Shown: positions 1 through 10,626 of the stretch, in pieces
Layout of the letters: each line of letters starts with the position of its first letter
How positions within the stretch are numbered: the stretch's first letter is position 1
Assembly (NCBI RefSeq): GCF_932526225.1
Contig: NC_064039.1
Coordinates: 11,054,139-11,118,138, forward strand
Direction: 5' to 3'
Length of the DNA stretch: 64,000 bases
Source: Nematostella vectensis
Taxonomy: Eukaryota > Cnidaria > Anthozoa > Actiniaria > Edwardsiidae
Notes under the pieces: generated by a model
What the model saw: the letters and a program-made list of their open reading frames with translations, nothing else
Told to the model about the DNA's origin: nothing
Database searches by the model: none
Translations under genes and position numbers: made by a program

Positions 1-207
1 AAACGTACTGCCCAACTCAAAAGGAGCACGGCACAGGCGCCTGGTACCGAGTGGGACGCGAAGATCGCATTTCCTACCGTCTACTCGAACGACCCTAAGC
101 TTGTAGTCGGAGCACGCACTAGGGAGAGAGACCGCTGGCTCTCCAGACCGCAGTATCAGCTGTTTAACCGCCATGACAGGGACTGGGAGATTCATGACTT
201 TGATAAG
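1..207 (+). CDS. partial coding exon of an unrecognised gene
   Basis: Reading from base 1 gives 69 open codons that end at AAG followed by GTAGGA, a reasonable splice donor at 208; without splicing the frame stops at TAA 214-216. The peptide is rich in charged and aromatic residues (for example WLSRPQYQLF and DRDWEIHDFDK), with the composition of a real protein rather than a chance frame. The 5' part lies outside the window. I do not recognise the family. The exon could also be the last one, ending K-V-G-stop. The downstream 2 kb holds no continuation I can see on the plus strand. Confidence 0.5.
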
Positions 208-297
208 GTAGGATAATGGCGAAATATAGATAGCTAAATTCGGAGTTCTTTGCTTATTTCGCCCGCCTCTCTCTTTTATCGAGAATGTCCTGTGGCA

Positions 298-572
298 CGA
301 AGGAAAATGGACCGTACCTTCCGTCCCTCAGACATTTATTTTCTTCAAACAAAGAGACTTTTCGATTTTTTTTATACTCAAAAAGGGGGGGTGGATATCC
401 ACCCACCCCCCTGAAGAAAAAGAAATAGTGTTAAAGGTTGGTCAGGGGCGGATACAGGGGGGGGGATTGGGTGGATATTCACCCCCCCTTTTTGAGTAAA
501 AAAATTGAAAAGTCTCTTTGTTTGAAGAAAATAAATGTTTGAGGGACGGAAGGTACGGTCCATTTTCCTTCG
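298..572. repeat. foldback element with arms of about 110 bp
   Basis: Bases 298-410 are almost exactly the reverse complement of 463-572. The outer ends read CGAAGGAAAATGGACC on either strand, and the arms continue through TTTATTTTCTTCAAAC and a G-run flanked by TGGATATCCACCC. The loop is about 50 bp. High arm identity suggests a young foldback or MITE insertion. No coding capacity. Confidence 0.85.
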
Positions 573-1498
573 CTTGCTTGTCTTTGATGACGCGACAAAT
601 TCAGCGTGAAGTATCGTAAGATCTATGTAGTGACCTACCAAGAACCACTAGATCAGTTATAAGCCGTCTATCCGGCGATCACCCACCCCCCATTTAGAAA
701 TCCTGGATCCGCCCCTGGTTGGTTCTCACTTGGTTCTCACTGGAACGCATTATTGAATTATTAATTGAATTTATGGAAATATTGAAATCCTTTTTTTGAA
801 TCCTTTTTTTCCATATATTTATGCCTGCGCATCCCTTAGCCTGATATTGGTCAAACTAAAGTAAATGAACCTAAATGAAAGAGCATAGTCGATTCACCAG
901 AAAGCTTTCATTGATTTGAAATGAAACACGCTGCAAAGGCAACGTAACTGGTGAACCTAAGCGGCCAGTCTCTACTGTTGAAACTAAACCAAACACGGTC
1001 GGGTGTATGCCACCATTTTTTAAAGCTTTTGGTTTACATTTAAGAAAGCACAGGAGCACCGCAGGTACTTGATGGATCAAAGCGGTACTGTACCTAGAGT
1101 GGCTTACTTCGTGATGCCGTGTAAATGCGACGTCCTACCAAGTATCAACAGGTATCGACTCGTTAGGAGGGTGGGTAAACGGACAAACCACGGCCAAACG
1201 CCTCACCGCATTGCTGCTTTTATCGTTAGTGAATGAGTGTCAGTCGTGCACTAGCCAAAAGCACTAAAATCTTTACTGTGAAGCTTTGGCGCTCAATGGT
1301 ACCCAGGGGCGGTCGAGGGAAAATTGGGCCTCTGAAATGTCACAAAGGGGTACCTTTCAATAACGTTAAAGAATGCACTACGTTGTTATTGTTTGCATTT
1401 TGAAAAAGAAAAAAAAAACTTGGAAATAACCATCCACAAATAAACCCTAATACTTTAAGTAAAACTATTTGACTAAAATTATCTCATACTTGCTTGAA

Positions 1499-1672
1499 TA
1501 GGCCATTCCAGCATAACTTTGCGCGCGCATAACCATAGAAACCTACCTCAACTACCAGAATGCAGTGCGCGTCTTTTTAAGATTACATCAAACGAAGCGC
1601 GCGCTGCATGCCGGTAGTTGATGTAGGTTTCCATGGTGAGTGTGCGCGCATGCTTAGAGGTGGAGTGGCCTA
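1499..1672. mobile_element. MITE-like inverted-repeat element, family A, copy 1
   Basis: The ends are TAGGCCATTCC and GGAGTGGCCTA, and most of the element is an imperfect palindrome: left arm with GAAACCTACCTCAACTACC, right arm with GGTAGTTGATGTAGGTTTCC. A second, interrupted copy lies at 22381-22712, which defines this as a dispersed family. It is too short to encode a transposase. Confidence 0.8.
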
Positions 1673-2252
1673 TTAGCCGATGGAAACAATGGCTGTTTTG
1701 TGTGGCTAAGTTATGTGTGGGAGCGTATAGCGGCGTGCTAGACCTTCTTACGAAATATGCTTTTTGTTCAATCGATGAGGGTACTCAGGGCAAAAAGCAT
1801 GGTACGGTAGAACCACGACCGAATAAATTAGTAACGCAATCTCTCCATCTCTCTCAGGGAACTGAGCGAACAAGAGCGAGTGACAATATGTTGTCCCTTG
1901 TGCGGCAGAAAGGCCCCTCCGGGCACAAGGAACATCAGGGCCCATATTCAAGGCCACCATCTAATCCCACCTAAACACAACCCTCCTAAGTCAACGTGGC
2001 GAGATCGACGATTTCGCGATTTTTACTTCGAACAGCGCTAAGCCTCGGGGTTCACCCGCATGCGGGCGAGCAATTATAGGTGAATAGTTGGCAAAACAGT
2101 GAAAACATGCTACGGTTAATATAAAGTTTATAATTTACTATGGTGTCTGTTGGCTTAACCAGACCGAATACTCGTAGCAACATTGTTACACCCTCCATAC
2201 ATCGTCCTGACTTGACTCGATAAATAGAATAATCGTCCATAAGCGAAAGTGT

Positions 2253-2258
2253 TTTATT
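2253..2258 (-). terminator. candidate poly(A) signal overlapping the RECQL stop
   Basis: On the minus strand the last codons run into AATAAA, so the stop codon TAA lies inside the hexamer. If used, the 3' UTR would be very short. No other close AATAAA was noted. Confidence 0.4.
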
Positions 2259-5200
2259 CTAACCAAATAACACCATTGGCATCATTATCGTCGGAATCCG
2301 AATCCATGACGATTCCCTTCTGGCTTTTACTCGTTTTTCTCTTCGCTTGGAACTCGCTGTGGTTGGAATAATCCGTGGAGTTATCGACCGCTTTCCTCTT
2401 GGTAGATTTAGTTTTTTTAGATGCTTCCTTTGTGCTTCCTGGTGATGATGCATCGCTGTTTGTTGATCTCGGGTTTGTCCTGTCTTTTTGTGCCGTTTTC
2501 CCCTAAAAAACACATTTGTTAATAAACACATCGTTTTAACACATTGTCTCATAATTTCATCTTCATGATCACGATTTGGATACCAAATCTTAGGGGCCAA
2601 ATACCGTGAGTATTTCATATCAGAATTTAAAAATAAGCAGTCTCTTTTTTAGCCCCCTACTGTCTCAAATAAACCCCATCTAAAAAAAGAGCTCACTCAC
2701 ACTATCCGCTTGCGTCAGTTTCCTACCAATGGTGTCAAGCCTGATGACTGGCCATATACTTTATGTAAGTCATCGATTCTGTGGCAGAGAGAGCAGTTCT
2801 AAATACCTTAGATAGGCGGCCCCCTCCACGCGCAAGCTCCAAACTCATGGCCTTCCCTCTTGACAGCATACCAGCATTAGCACCCTTAACAATGTAACTG
2901 ATGGTCGAGTAGGGTGTAAAGTGAAACTCCTCCCTCAAGACACCCTCTACCACTAGGTGCACCACCACCCTCTCACACTCACTGGGGGTCAAAGAGGGTG
3001 CTGACACGCCCCTGACACGCAGTGACACCGCGCCACGCCCACACCAGGCATCTACGAGTTTGTTCGCGGTGACCCGGTCACCTGCAGCTTTTGCTTGTTC
3101 AAGGATCTTTAGTAGATCTGAGGCGTACTGGGTGATGTCGTGTAGCTCATTAAGACCTGGAAACAATCAATTCATTCCCTTTTTTGCTCAGCTACAATTT
3201 GGACGATTTTCCTTTTACTCTCTGTGTACTGTTATACAGTCAATTGAAAGCTATATTTTAAGAGATTTCAAGAAATGTGTGACACGTAAGCTCATTTACT
3301 TCTAAACAGGCCAAAACCAATGTGATAACTACCCGCGTGCTTAAAGAATTCATAAATGAAAATAAACACAATATACTAAGTCTAACAAATAGAAAATATG
3401 CATCTAAGTATTGGGACAAAAACAAATGCAAAATTATGTATGTGTTTTTAATTCTGCTATAACTTGGTGCATTGATATGACAGAGCAGTACACCAAGTGA
3501 TTTCAAGCGCAAACATTCATTTGCGAAATGGATCAACAGTTTTGGCGGTGATTGTAGCTCCCCTCGTCCTTACCTCTCTCATCGTCTCTCCTTGAGCAGT
3601 TATCGCACATCTGCTTGCACTGGGCGGGGTCCCACCCTTCTCCAAAGTGCCGTCCAATCAGAGTGCGCCTACAAACACCCTGTTGCTGGCAGTACCTCAC
3701 TATTCCATACAGATTTTGTAGGCCTGAAACAAGATAGACAAGGAGAGTGATAATTCCATCAAAAATTGATGGAAGACCCAATAGTGATTACAAATGTGTG
3801 TCAGTTGAGGTAGTAGTTTTGTTAATGCAGGTAACAGCATGTGGATCCAGGATTTTGTGAGGAGGGAGGAGAAGGCACTGACCTGAGGGATAGGCGAACT
3901 AATATACTATAAAAATAACATATGGCGACTGTGCTAGATTTGAATACTGTTACCACATAAATGCTTTCAGCACAAAAGCCATCTTTTTGAAAAGAAAAGC
4001 AAAGATGAAATAGAACATCTTGGTAAATTTGTAAATATGCGATATAAAATGTGTTTGGTCAATATAAAGGCTGGCTTAGACAGTACATTTTAGTTGTATG
4101 CGACACCTCTAAAACTCAAGTCGAAGAGTGTAAATCAGCCCTCAACTCCGCTACGATGCTTGACTTCAAAGGTTGTATGTTTAATTCAGGGTTAAGACAT
4201 GTCATAGGCGGGTCGCATATGACCAAACCATGCAGTCTGAATCAGCCTTTAAACATTTTGCAATTCTTTCAAGGGTGTACTGGAGGATTTGAGCCTTTGA
4301 ATGTGATTAGCACACTTGTAGAATTAGCCTTGCTTTGCCCTTTGTTATCATATCCTGAACACACCCTTAAGAACTAGAATCCCCTTTACCTGTCTGTTCA
4401 GTAAATACCATGGTGGAATGCCTGAATATGTCAAATGGTCTGTAAAACACGATACAGGAAGCACGCTTCTCGTCCCGCCCCGCCCTGCCACTCTCCTGAT
4501 AGTAGTTCTCCATGGATTTACTGAAGCTGTGGTGAATAACAAACCGCACATTGGATTTGTCAATCCCCATACCAAAGGCCACAGTAGCAACAACAACCTG
4601 GAAAATAAGATAACAGGTTTAGTACTGTAAAATGTAGCCGCAGAGCCATAGCAAGCCACGAAAGATTGGGGGTACACAATACAGAAACATAAAGAAAATA
4701 TTGGGGGGCAAAGCCACGTCCCTTTCCTTATAATTTTAAAAATATTGGGGGGGGCACATTCCCCAAGTGCCCCACCCCCTGATACAGCTCTGAGGCACAG
4801 AATAAACGTCATACAAGTATCTATGACGGTGTTTATGGATACACAAGAAAGTCAATCATTTCACAGTCACTCATTCATACAAGTATCTATGACGGTGTTT
4901 ATGGAAACACAAGAAAGTCAATCATTTCACAGTCATTCATTCATACAAGTATCTATGACAGTGTTTATGGAAACACAAGAAAGTCAATCATTTAACAGTC
5001 ATTCATTCATATAAGTATCTATGACGGTATTTATGGATACAAAAGAAAGTCAATCCTTTCACAGTCACTCATTCATACAAGTATCTATGACGTTGTTTAT
5101 GGATACACAAGAAAGTCAATCATTTCACAGTCACTCATTCATACAAGTATCTATGACGGTGTTATGGATACACAAGAAAGTCAATCATTTCACAGTCACT

Positions 5201-7803
5201 TATTGATACAAGTATCTATGACAGTGTTTATGGATACACACGAAAGTCAATCATTTCACAGTCACTTATTGATACAAGTATCTATGACGGTGTTTATGGA
5301 TACACAAGAAATTCAATCATTTCACAGTCACTCGTTCAGTGGTGAAGGGTCCCTGAAAGTTTTTGACAGTTTTTTTTTGTACTTTACAAAAATTAAATTT
5401 TTGTGTTTTATAATGAATACCGACTTGTAGTTTATTAGTTGTCCATGCCATGTGCACTTGACTGCGACTTTCTGGTGGCATATCGGCATGGTAACAGGCA
5501 GCCTTGATTCCTCTGGATGACATCTCTATGGCAACTTGCTCTGCATCCTTTCTTGAGAAGCAGTATATGATGCCCGAATCTCCAGAGAACCTCTTAGTAA
5601 TTAACTGATGAATAGTGCTCATAAATGCACTGTTTGTGGTGGGCTTTGACTGAACCTGGAAAAAATACAAGAAAATTATTTACCCTTACATACTGGAGAT
5701 TGGTTTTCCTTTGAAACTGTACTTCTGTTCAGCATTTTTTTCTTGACAGAAACAGGAATATAGAGTATTTTGACTCAGTATTTTGACTCCTGTACAAGCC
5801 ACTACCCTGGGGGGTGCAGGGGGTGCTAACAACCCCCCCCCCCCCCCACATAGACCGATGGTCCTTTTTCGGTTCTCAATAGATGTGCTATTTTTAGACA
5901 AAACCATAAAGCATAAGCTAGATCACTCTGGTATGTATTCAAATCCGACAATAAACATCACAAGGAGATACTGCGAAGGCATAAAAAAATCCCTTTTTGT
6001 TTTTTCGGGGGTGCTCAGTTTTAATTAGAGAACTCACTCCCTTCCCAAGAATAATCCTGGGTCAGGGCCTGCTGTATTTTGCGAGTCCGATGCTTACATC
6101 TCTAATTTGCATTTTGATTACTACAGCCCCCCACCCCCTCCTCCCTCCATGATCCTGATTTCCTGTTTATTGTACATACACGGAGGCTGTAGGACTGATT
6201 TTGAATATTCCAAAAAAAACAGCTCTAATTTTTATTCTAAGCTATAAAGATTCACCTTTTAGTAGACTTATAACACAACACACTTTATGTTACCTACCTC
6301 ATAGAAAAGGTTTGGTCTGTTAAATGATGCTTTGAGGAGAAGACAGTCTGCATGAAGCCCTAGAATCTTCTTTACATCCTCTATGACTTTAGTCGTGGCT
6401 GTAGCGGTGAGTCCCAGGATAGGTACCCCAGGATATTGTCTTTTGAGTATACCAAGTATCTTATAATCAGGTCTAAAGTCATGACCCCACTGGCTTGTAC
6501 AGTGAACCTCGTCTATCACAATCCTGGAAAGCAGACCAGCTAAAAATGTAGACAAAACATTTTAGAGGGGAGCAGCAGCAAGGGTATTTTTTTTTTCTAG
6601 GCTGGGCTACCAGTTTTGAAATTTTAGTTTCATAGCTCAAATTTCTAGGCACACAGAATCTGTGTTTTGTTGGTATTGCACTATAGACCTTTAGAAACAC
6701 TAACAAAGTTCCTCATATCAGTTAGTTGACTTATACATGTATTGCAGGTATAACACTTTCATTCCATGAATTTAGCTATCTGCATCAAATAGGAATACAG
6801 TCTAAGGCAGCAAATACTTAGCAGATACTCAGCCTTATTCCTCTTTGCAGATTTAGATCTCCAACAAAAATGCCATGACAGCCATATTCCTTCACACCAT
6901 TTTGAAGACAAATGCACAGAGCCTAGCTTTCATTTCTGATATCAGCACTAGTCCTGGGCTCGCCAAGCAATAGCAAAAATGGGCTATTGTGTTTGATATT
7001 AATGCTTGCTTGTTACCTTATTGAATTTGTATTTTTAAAAGTCTACTCACAAACACAACCATTTGGTCGCTATTTAGTATTTTAGCTAACTTTGACCCCT
7101 TGGTTGCACTTAAAAGCCTGTTACTCCTTTATTTTGTAGTCTTTGGTCACATGGATAATATCTACAGTACATAAAGCTTACACTCATATGATTTCTCAAG
7201 CTTCGCCATGAATCTCTTGCTCTTTGCAATCTTCTCTGGTGTAACATACAGCATTTTGAGATCAGATTTCTTATCCACAATGGATGCATGTACAGAGTTC
7301 ACTTCTTCTCTTGTGCTACTCGCATTTAGCAGTGCTGCTTTTATTCCAAGCCTCTTCAAAGCCCATAGCTGATCCTCCATTAATGAAACCAGAGGAGAAA
7401 CAACCAGAGTTAATCCTTTAGAAACAACGGCGGGTAGTTGAAAACAAAGGCTCTTCCCACCTCCTGTGGGCATGATGAGGATACAATCAACACCAGACAT
7501 AGTTGCATTGATACATTCTAGCTGCAGGTGACGAAATGTGTCTATTTTGAACACGTTTTTCAAAGCCGCCTCGACCTCTTGAGACCACGAAAACGCCGTT
7601 GAAGACCAATCCGATCCTTGCGCGCAAGCAACATTTGAAGAGAAAGAAAGAAGAACTGAGTCATTTGAGTTGGATAAGGCAATCACTTCTAGTTCTTGTT
7701 TGCGAGAAAGAAGAAATTGTTGCCGTTCTAGCAAGCTTTCTATTTGCACCTCAATGTCTTGTAATTCTTCTGAAATTTCTTGTAGTTCTTTCACGGTATC
7801 CAT
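2254..7803 (-). CDS. RECQL: ATP-dependent DNA helicase Q1 (RecQ family, RECQL type)
   Basis: Seven exons on the minus strand: 7182-7803, 6298-6539, 5425-5655, 4390-4597, 3574-3723, 2807-3156, 2254-2502; 2052 bp, 683 aa, close to the 649 aa of human RECQL. This is a 3'-5' DNA helicase of genome maintenance, expected in the nucleus. Seen in sequence: N-terminal coiled coil (about 1-40), Walker A MPTGGGKS (111-118), DEVH box (217-220), SAT-like LTATAT, the FGMGIDK and QESGRAGRD motifs, then the RecQ-C-terminal zinc module with four Cys (CRR, CKQ, CDNC) and a winged-helix part. No HRDC domain, as in RECQL. The last exon is a lysine/serine/acid tail with KRK-type nuclear signals. Exon junction phases all agree. 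The exon 3 donor (GTCGGT) is weak but is required by the conserved [13 protein letters not shown] junction. Confidence 0.97.
4636..4800. mobile_element. short inverted-repeat element, family B, copy 1
   Basis: Lies in RECQL intron 3. It shares ACAATACAGAAACAT, AGAAAATATTGGGGG and a terminal CATAGCAAG/CTGATACAG-type repeat with the element nested at 22427-22590. G-rich on this strand, non-coding. Confidence 0.7.
4813..5336 (+). repeat. tandem array, 66-bp unit, about 8 copies
   Basis: Lies in RECQL intron 3. Each unit begins ACAAGTATCTATGACGGTG and ends CAGTCACTCATTCAT; copies differ by a few substitutions and one 1-bp deletion near 5161. Because 66 is a multiple of three, the array is open in one frame ([13 protein letters not shown] repeated), but it is not part of the helicase. 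Confidence 0.93.
5805..6062 (+). mobile_element. dispersed repeat, family C, copy 1
   Basis: Lies in RECQL intron 2. The stretch about 5885-6035, with AAACCATAAAGCATAAGCTA and AGAGAACTCACT, is matched on the opposite strand at about 20985-21150. A C-run (5826-5847) precedes it. Non-coding. Confidence 0.75.
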
Positions 7804-7926
7804 ATGAAAATAACACTGCGGCGAAAAATTAGCCTCAAAATCCAGCGAAAACTAATCTACATATTGAACATTCATATCTTTTTGTCGTATAATTTTTTAT
7901 GAACGATCGTCTTTTCTCTCACTTTG

Positions 7927-7937
7927 TCCGCCATTTT
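7927..7937 (-). promoter_or_regulatory. YY1-like AAAATGGCGGA motif upstream of RECQL
   Basis: On the minus strand AAAATGGCGGA lies about 125 bp before the RECQL ATG, in the same orientation as the gene. It matches the general AARATGGCGGC consensus of YY1 in animals. Function here is inferred from position only. Confidence 0.4.
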
Positions 7938-8944
7938 ACCTTTAGCTGACCAGAAATGAGCCTGCGCTGTAGGTAGCTTTCGTTCGTTTCAGGTATCCCG
8001 AGAGAGAGACGGAATTTTCATAGGCGAAAAAATGCAAACCTAGAAAGTTACCAACAATATATAAAAAGTTAAACGTTCGATTAAATTAAGCGGCTTATTT
8101 GGAAATACCTGGGCTATCGTGGAAGCTTCTTTCTTTTCTATTTGTGGAAGCTTTTTTTTCTTTCCGCTTCCAATGTAATCACAAATGCGCTGATTTTACA
8201 AATGGCCAATGATAGCAGAATGTCCAGAGAGGGGGGGGGGGGGGGGGGGTGAATAACTTGTTCACTTTTTGTTATTCGAGAATTTGTTATACAATGGGAT
8301 TAAATCTCTATCGTTTTTTGTATTTTCAGGGGTAATTTTTGATTCTGGGGTATTTTTAAGTTAGCAAATTTTGGTGTGTAGGTTTTTTTTAGGAGTATAT
8401 TTCCAACTTTCCCGACAAGCATCTCTATCACTTTTACCCCGAAGACTACTGGCCCACTGAAACAGGTGAAAACCGTTTCTTATTTTGCGCAAAATTTTGC
8501 TTGAGTACACCGTGGGGTTCTTTGTGTACCATTTCCGGGGAGAATATTAAGAATGATATCATAGTTTTTACCAAGAGAGCTTACTTAATATTGTCGACGA
8601 TTCTACTTTTCAGAAATTAAAATTAAAACTATTTTCATCAGCGTTGACAAATACAACCTTTTTGTTGTTTCTTGTTTTTTTAAATAAAGGCCGGGATTCA
8701 TTAACACTGAAATTTAAAGAACATTTTCAGCCAAGCGGCCAAGCCAAGTTTCTCATTGTGATGAATTCTTACTAGCTAAACGATCATTTAGTAACATGTA
8801 CAGCACAGTCTATTCAATTTTGTTCTTAGTTCTGTTCACTCTTGGGAGATTGAGATTTAAACCAGTTGAATTAAACTACCATTAAACTGGTAAGTGCTGG
8901 TGTGAATGTGGTATAAGACCAAGTGTAGTATTTGTTCTTATCAG

Positions 8945-9235
8945 CTTGATAACGCTGCTAATTGAGTAGCATTTTTTGGAAGCCTCTACTGCCTCTCACC
9001 ACTGGGTTCCGGGTTCAATCCCCGGTTCCGACTTGAGTTGAGTTAGTTGGTCTCGCCTTTGCTTCGATGGTTTTAATCCGGGTTCTCCGGTTCCCCCCTC
9101 CACAAAACCAACAATTTTGATCCAAGCTGTGATCCGTGGTCAGACATGAGTTGTATGGCGGTTGCCTGAGGCACCTTTCTATGCCCTCAATTCGGCCACG
9201 TCTGAATCTTAGCTTCCAAATGTATTTTATATATA
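8945..9235 (+). mobile_element. putative SINE with tRNA-like T-arm
   Basis: Positions 9009-9025 form a perfect T-arm: stem CCGGG, loop TTCAATC, stem CCCGG, the shape of an RNA polymerase III B box. Downstream come GGGTTCTCCGG and a C-rich, A-rich segment like repeats I associate with anthozoan SINEs. The upstream A box is unclear, so a full tRNA gene is not supported. Boundaries are approximate. Confidence 0.5.
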
Positions 9236-10626
9236 AAAATAAGAATGGCCCAGCTTCAAAAGAAAATTAGACGTTCTTTTAAAAAAAGAGTGTACAGGTG
9301 TATTTGACTGTGGTTGACAGTGGTTTTACTTAGCCTTGACTGAGATGAGTCATCACATGAAAATGTCATTTTCCGATAGCCATTGACAAATGCTTATCCT
9401 AGAATTCGCAGTAAGGATCACCGGCTAGGTTGTGCCGAGGTGCCCGCTGACTTTATAGAATAAAAAAATGCAAATACTCCACTGAGGGTTTCTATCGACA
9501 GTCGCATTCGGAAGACGATAAAAATACCTTGAAAATGAGCGATTGTTAATGTATTGAATAGTATTTTGATAAAAAACGAGACCTGAAATTGAAAATCAAA
9601 ATCTGCCCAGCTTAAAGAACTCGGTATAATGGACAATCGCTTAAATTATTAGGCCTTGCAGTTATGTTGAATCAAGGCTTAAAAGTTATTTGCTATTTAT
9701 TTAATCAAGTGATAAGATGTAACCAATTGGTAGTGGAACTATGCACAAATGTTTCAGCAAGGTTAGAAGATCTTCGAACAGCGTCTTCTTTGTTATTGTT
9801 TACATTTAAAAATACGTTTTCTTTTTGCGTTAGCCTGCCTCACAGCCGGAAATATCTGCATTATTACCTTCTGCGTATTCGTGGTAGTAACGAGCAAAAC
9901 CGTGTCCCCCCCCCCCCCCCCCCCCCGCGAACTATTGAGAAAATAATAACTAATTTTAAGGTTGCACCATAGAATAAATGTTCCGTTATTTTCATTTGAT
10001 ACCCATGAAGCACTGCGGGTTACGACACAGATCCTCCGGATGCAACCACATTTGACATAGGTGTATACCAACCTGTGATTGACTCGAATTCTGTCAGAGC
10101 ATCTGATTGGTCAATACACTAAAATGTTTGAATTTTCGATTGTACCACGTGAGTTACGTAAGTTACAGTACCATTTAAATTCGGTAATAATGCATATTAT
10201 TTTCCGGCTGCGACACAGACATTGTTGTGTGAAAATATTATATGTCCAGAAGGCCCCACGTATCCTGAAAACGATAAAATCAAATATGTTTCGCGAACGC
10301 TTTAATAGTCTTCACGAATGCTATATCTCGGGAAAAAAGCGTCATGTATGTACAGAAAAAGGATTCCAGTAAAGGCCTGGCTAAATTAGGATACATGATA
10401 TATGGTAGGAGATGTTTTCTAGTTCAGCCAGCCGGAGAAAACTTCATAGCGCACGCTAGATCCAGTAGCTGAGATACAAAAGTTTTTAGTCTCTAATAGT
10501 CAAGGAACATTCTCATGTCGCCGGCTACAAACGTTTTTGCAATTTCCCTTAATATAGCGCTAGCTAAAATAGAATCGTTAGAAAACATTTGCTACAGCGA
10601 TCCATATTTAGTCAGGCCTTAAAAGT

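Larger units (their letters stand above)
217..2253. other. intergenic region, gene-poor
   Basis: About 2 kb between the left-edge exon and the RECQL stop codon. It holds a long foldback repeat (298-572), a second inverted-repeat element (1499-1672) and AT-rich filler. At 698-717 the text reads as the reverse complement of a CAGGGGCGGATCCAGG-type repeat terminus. The open frames here, such as 1633-1974, overlap repeats and have no recognisable protein. Confidence 0.7.
7804..10626. other. intergenic region between RECQL and BMAL
   Basis: Holds the RECQL promoter side, a run of 19 G (8231-8249), a SINE-like repeat (about 8945-9235) and a run of 21 C (9906-9926). The rest is AT-rich and shows no supportable gene on either strand. 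It ends at the 3' side of BMAL; no clear AATAAA was seen just after that stop. Confidence 0.6.

Noticed and set aside
4745-5430. Repeated [13 protein letters not shown] frames
   Set aside because: 66-bp tandem repeat within a RECQL intron; no start context or homology, and exons on both sides splice cleanly without it.
9009-9025. tRNA gene
   Set aside because: Only the T-arm is convincing; no matching acceptor, D-arm or anticodon stem could be folded upstream, so a SINE remnant is preferred.
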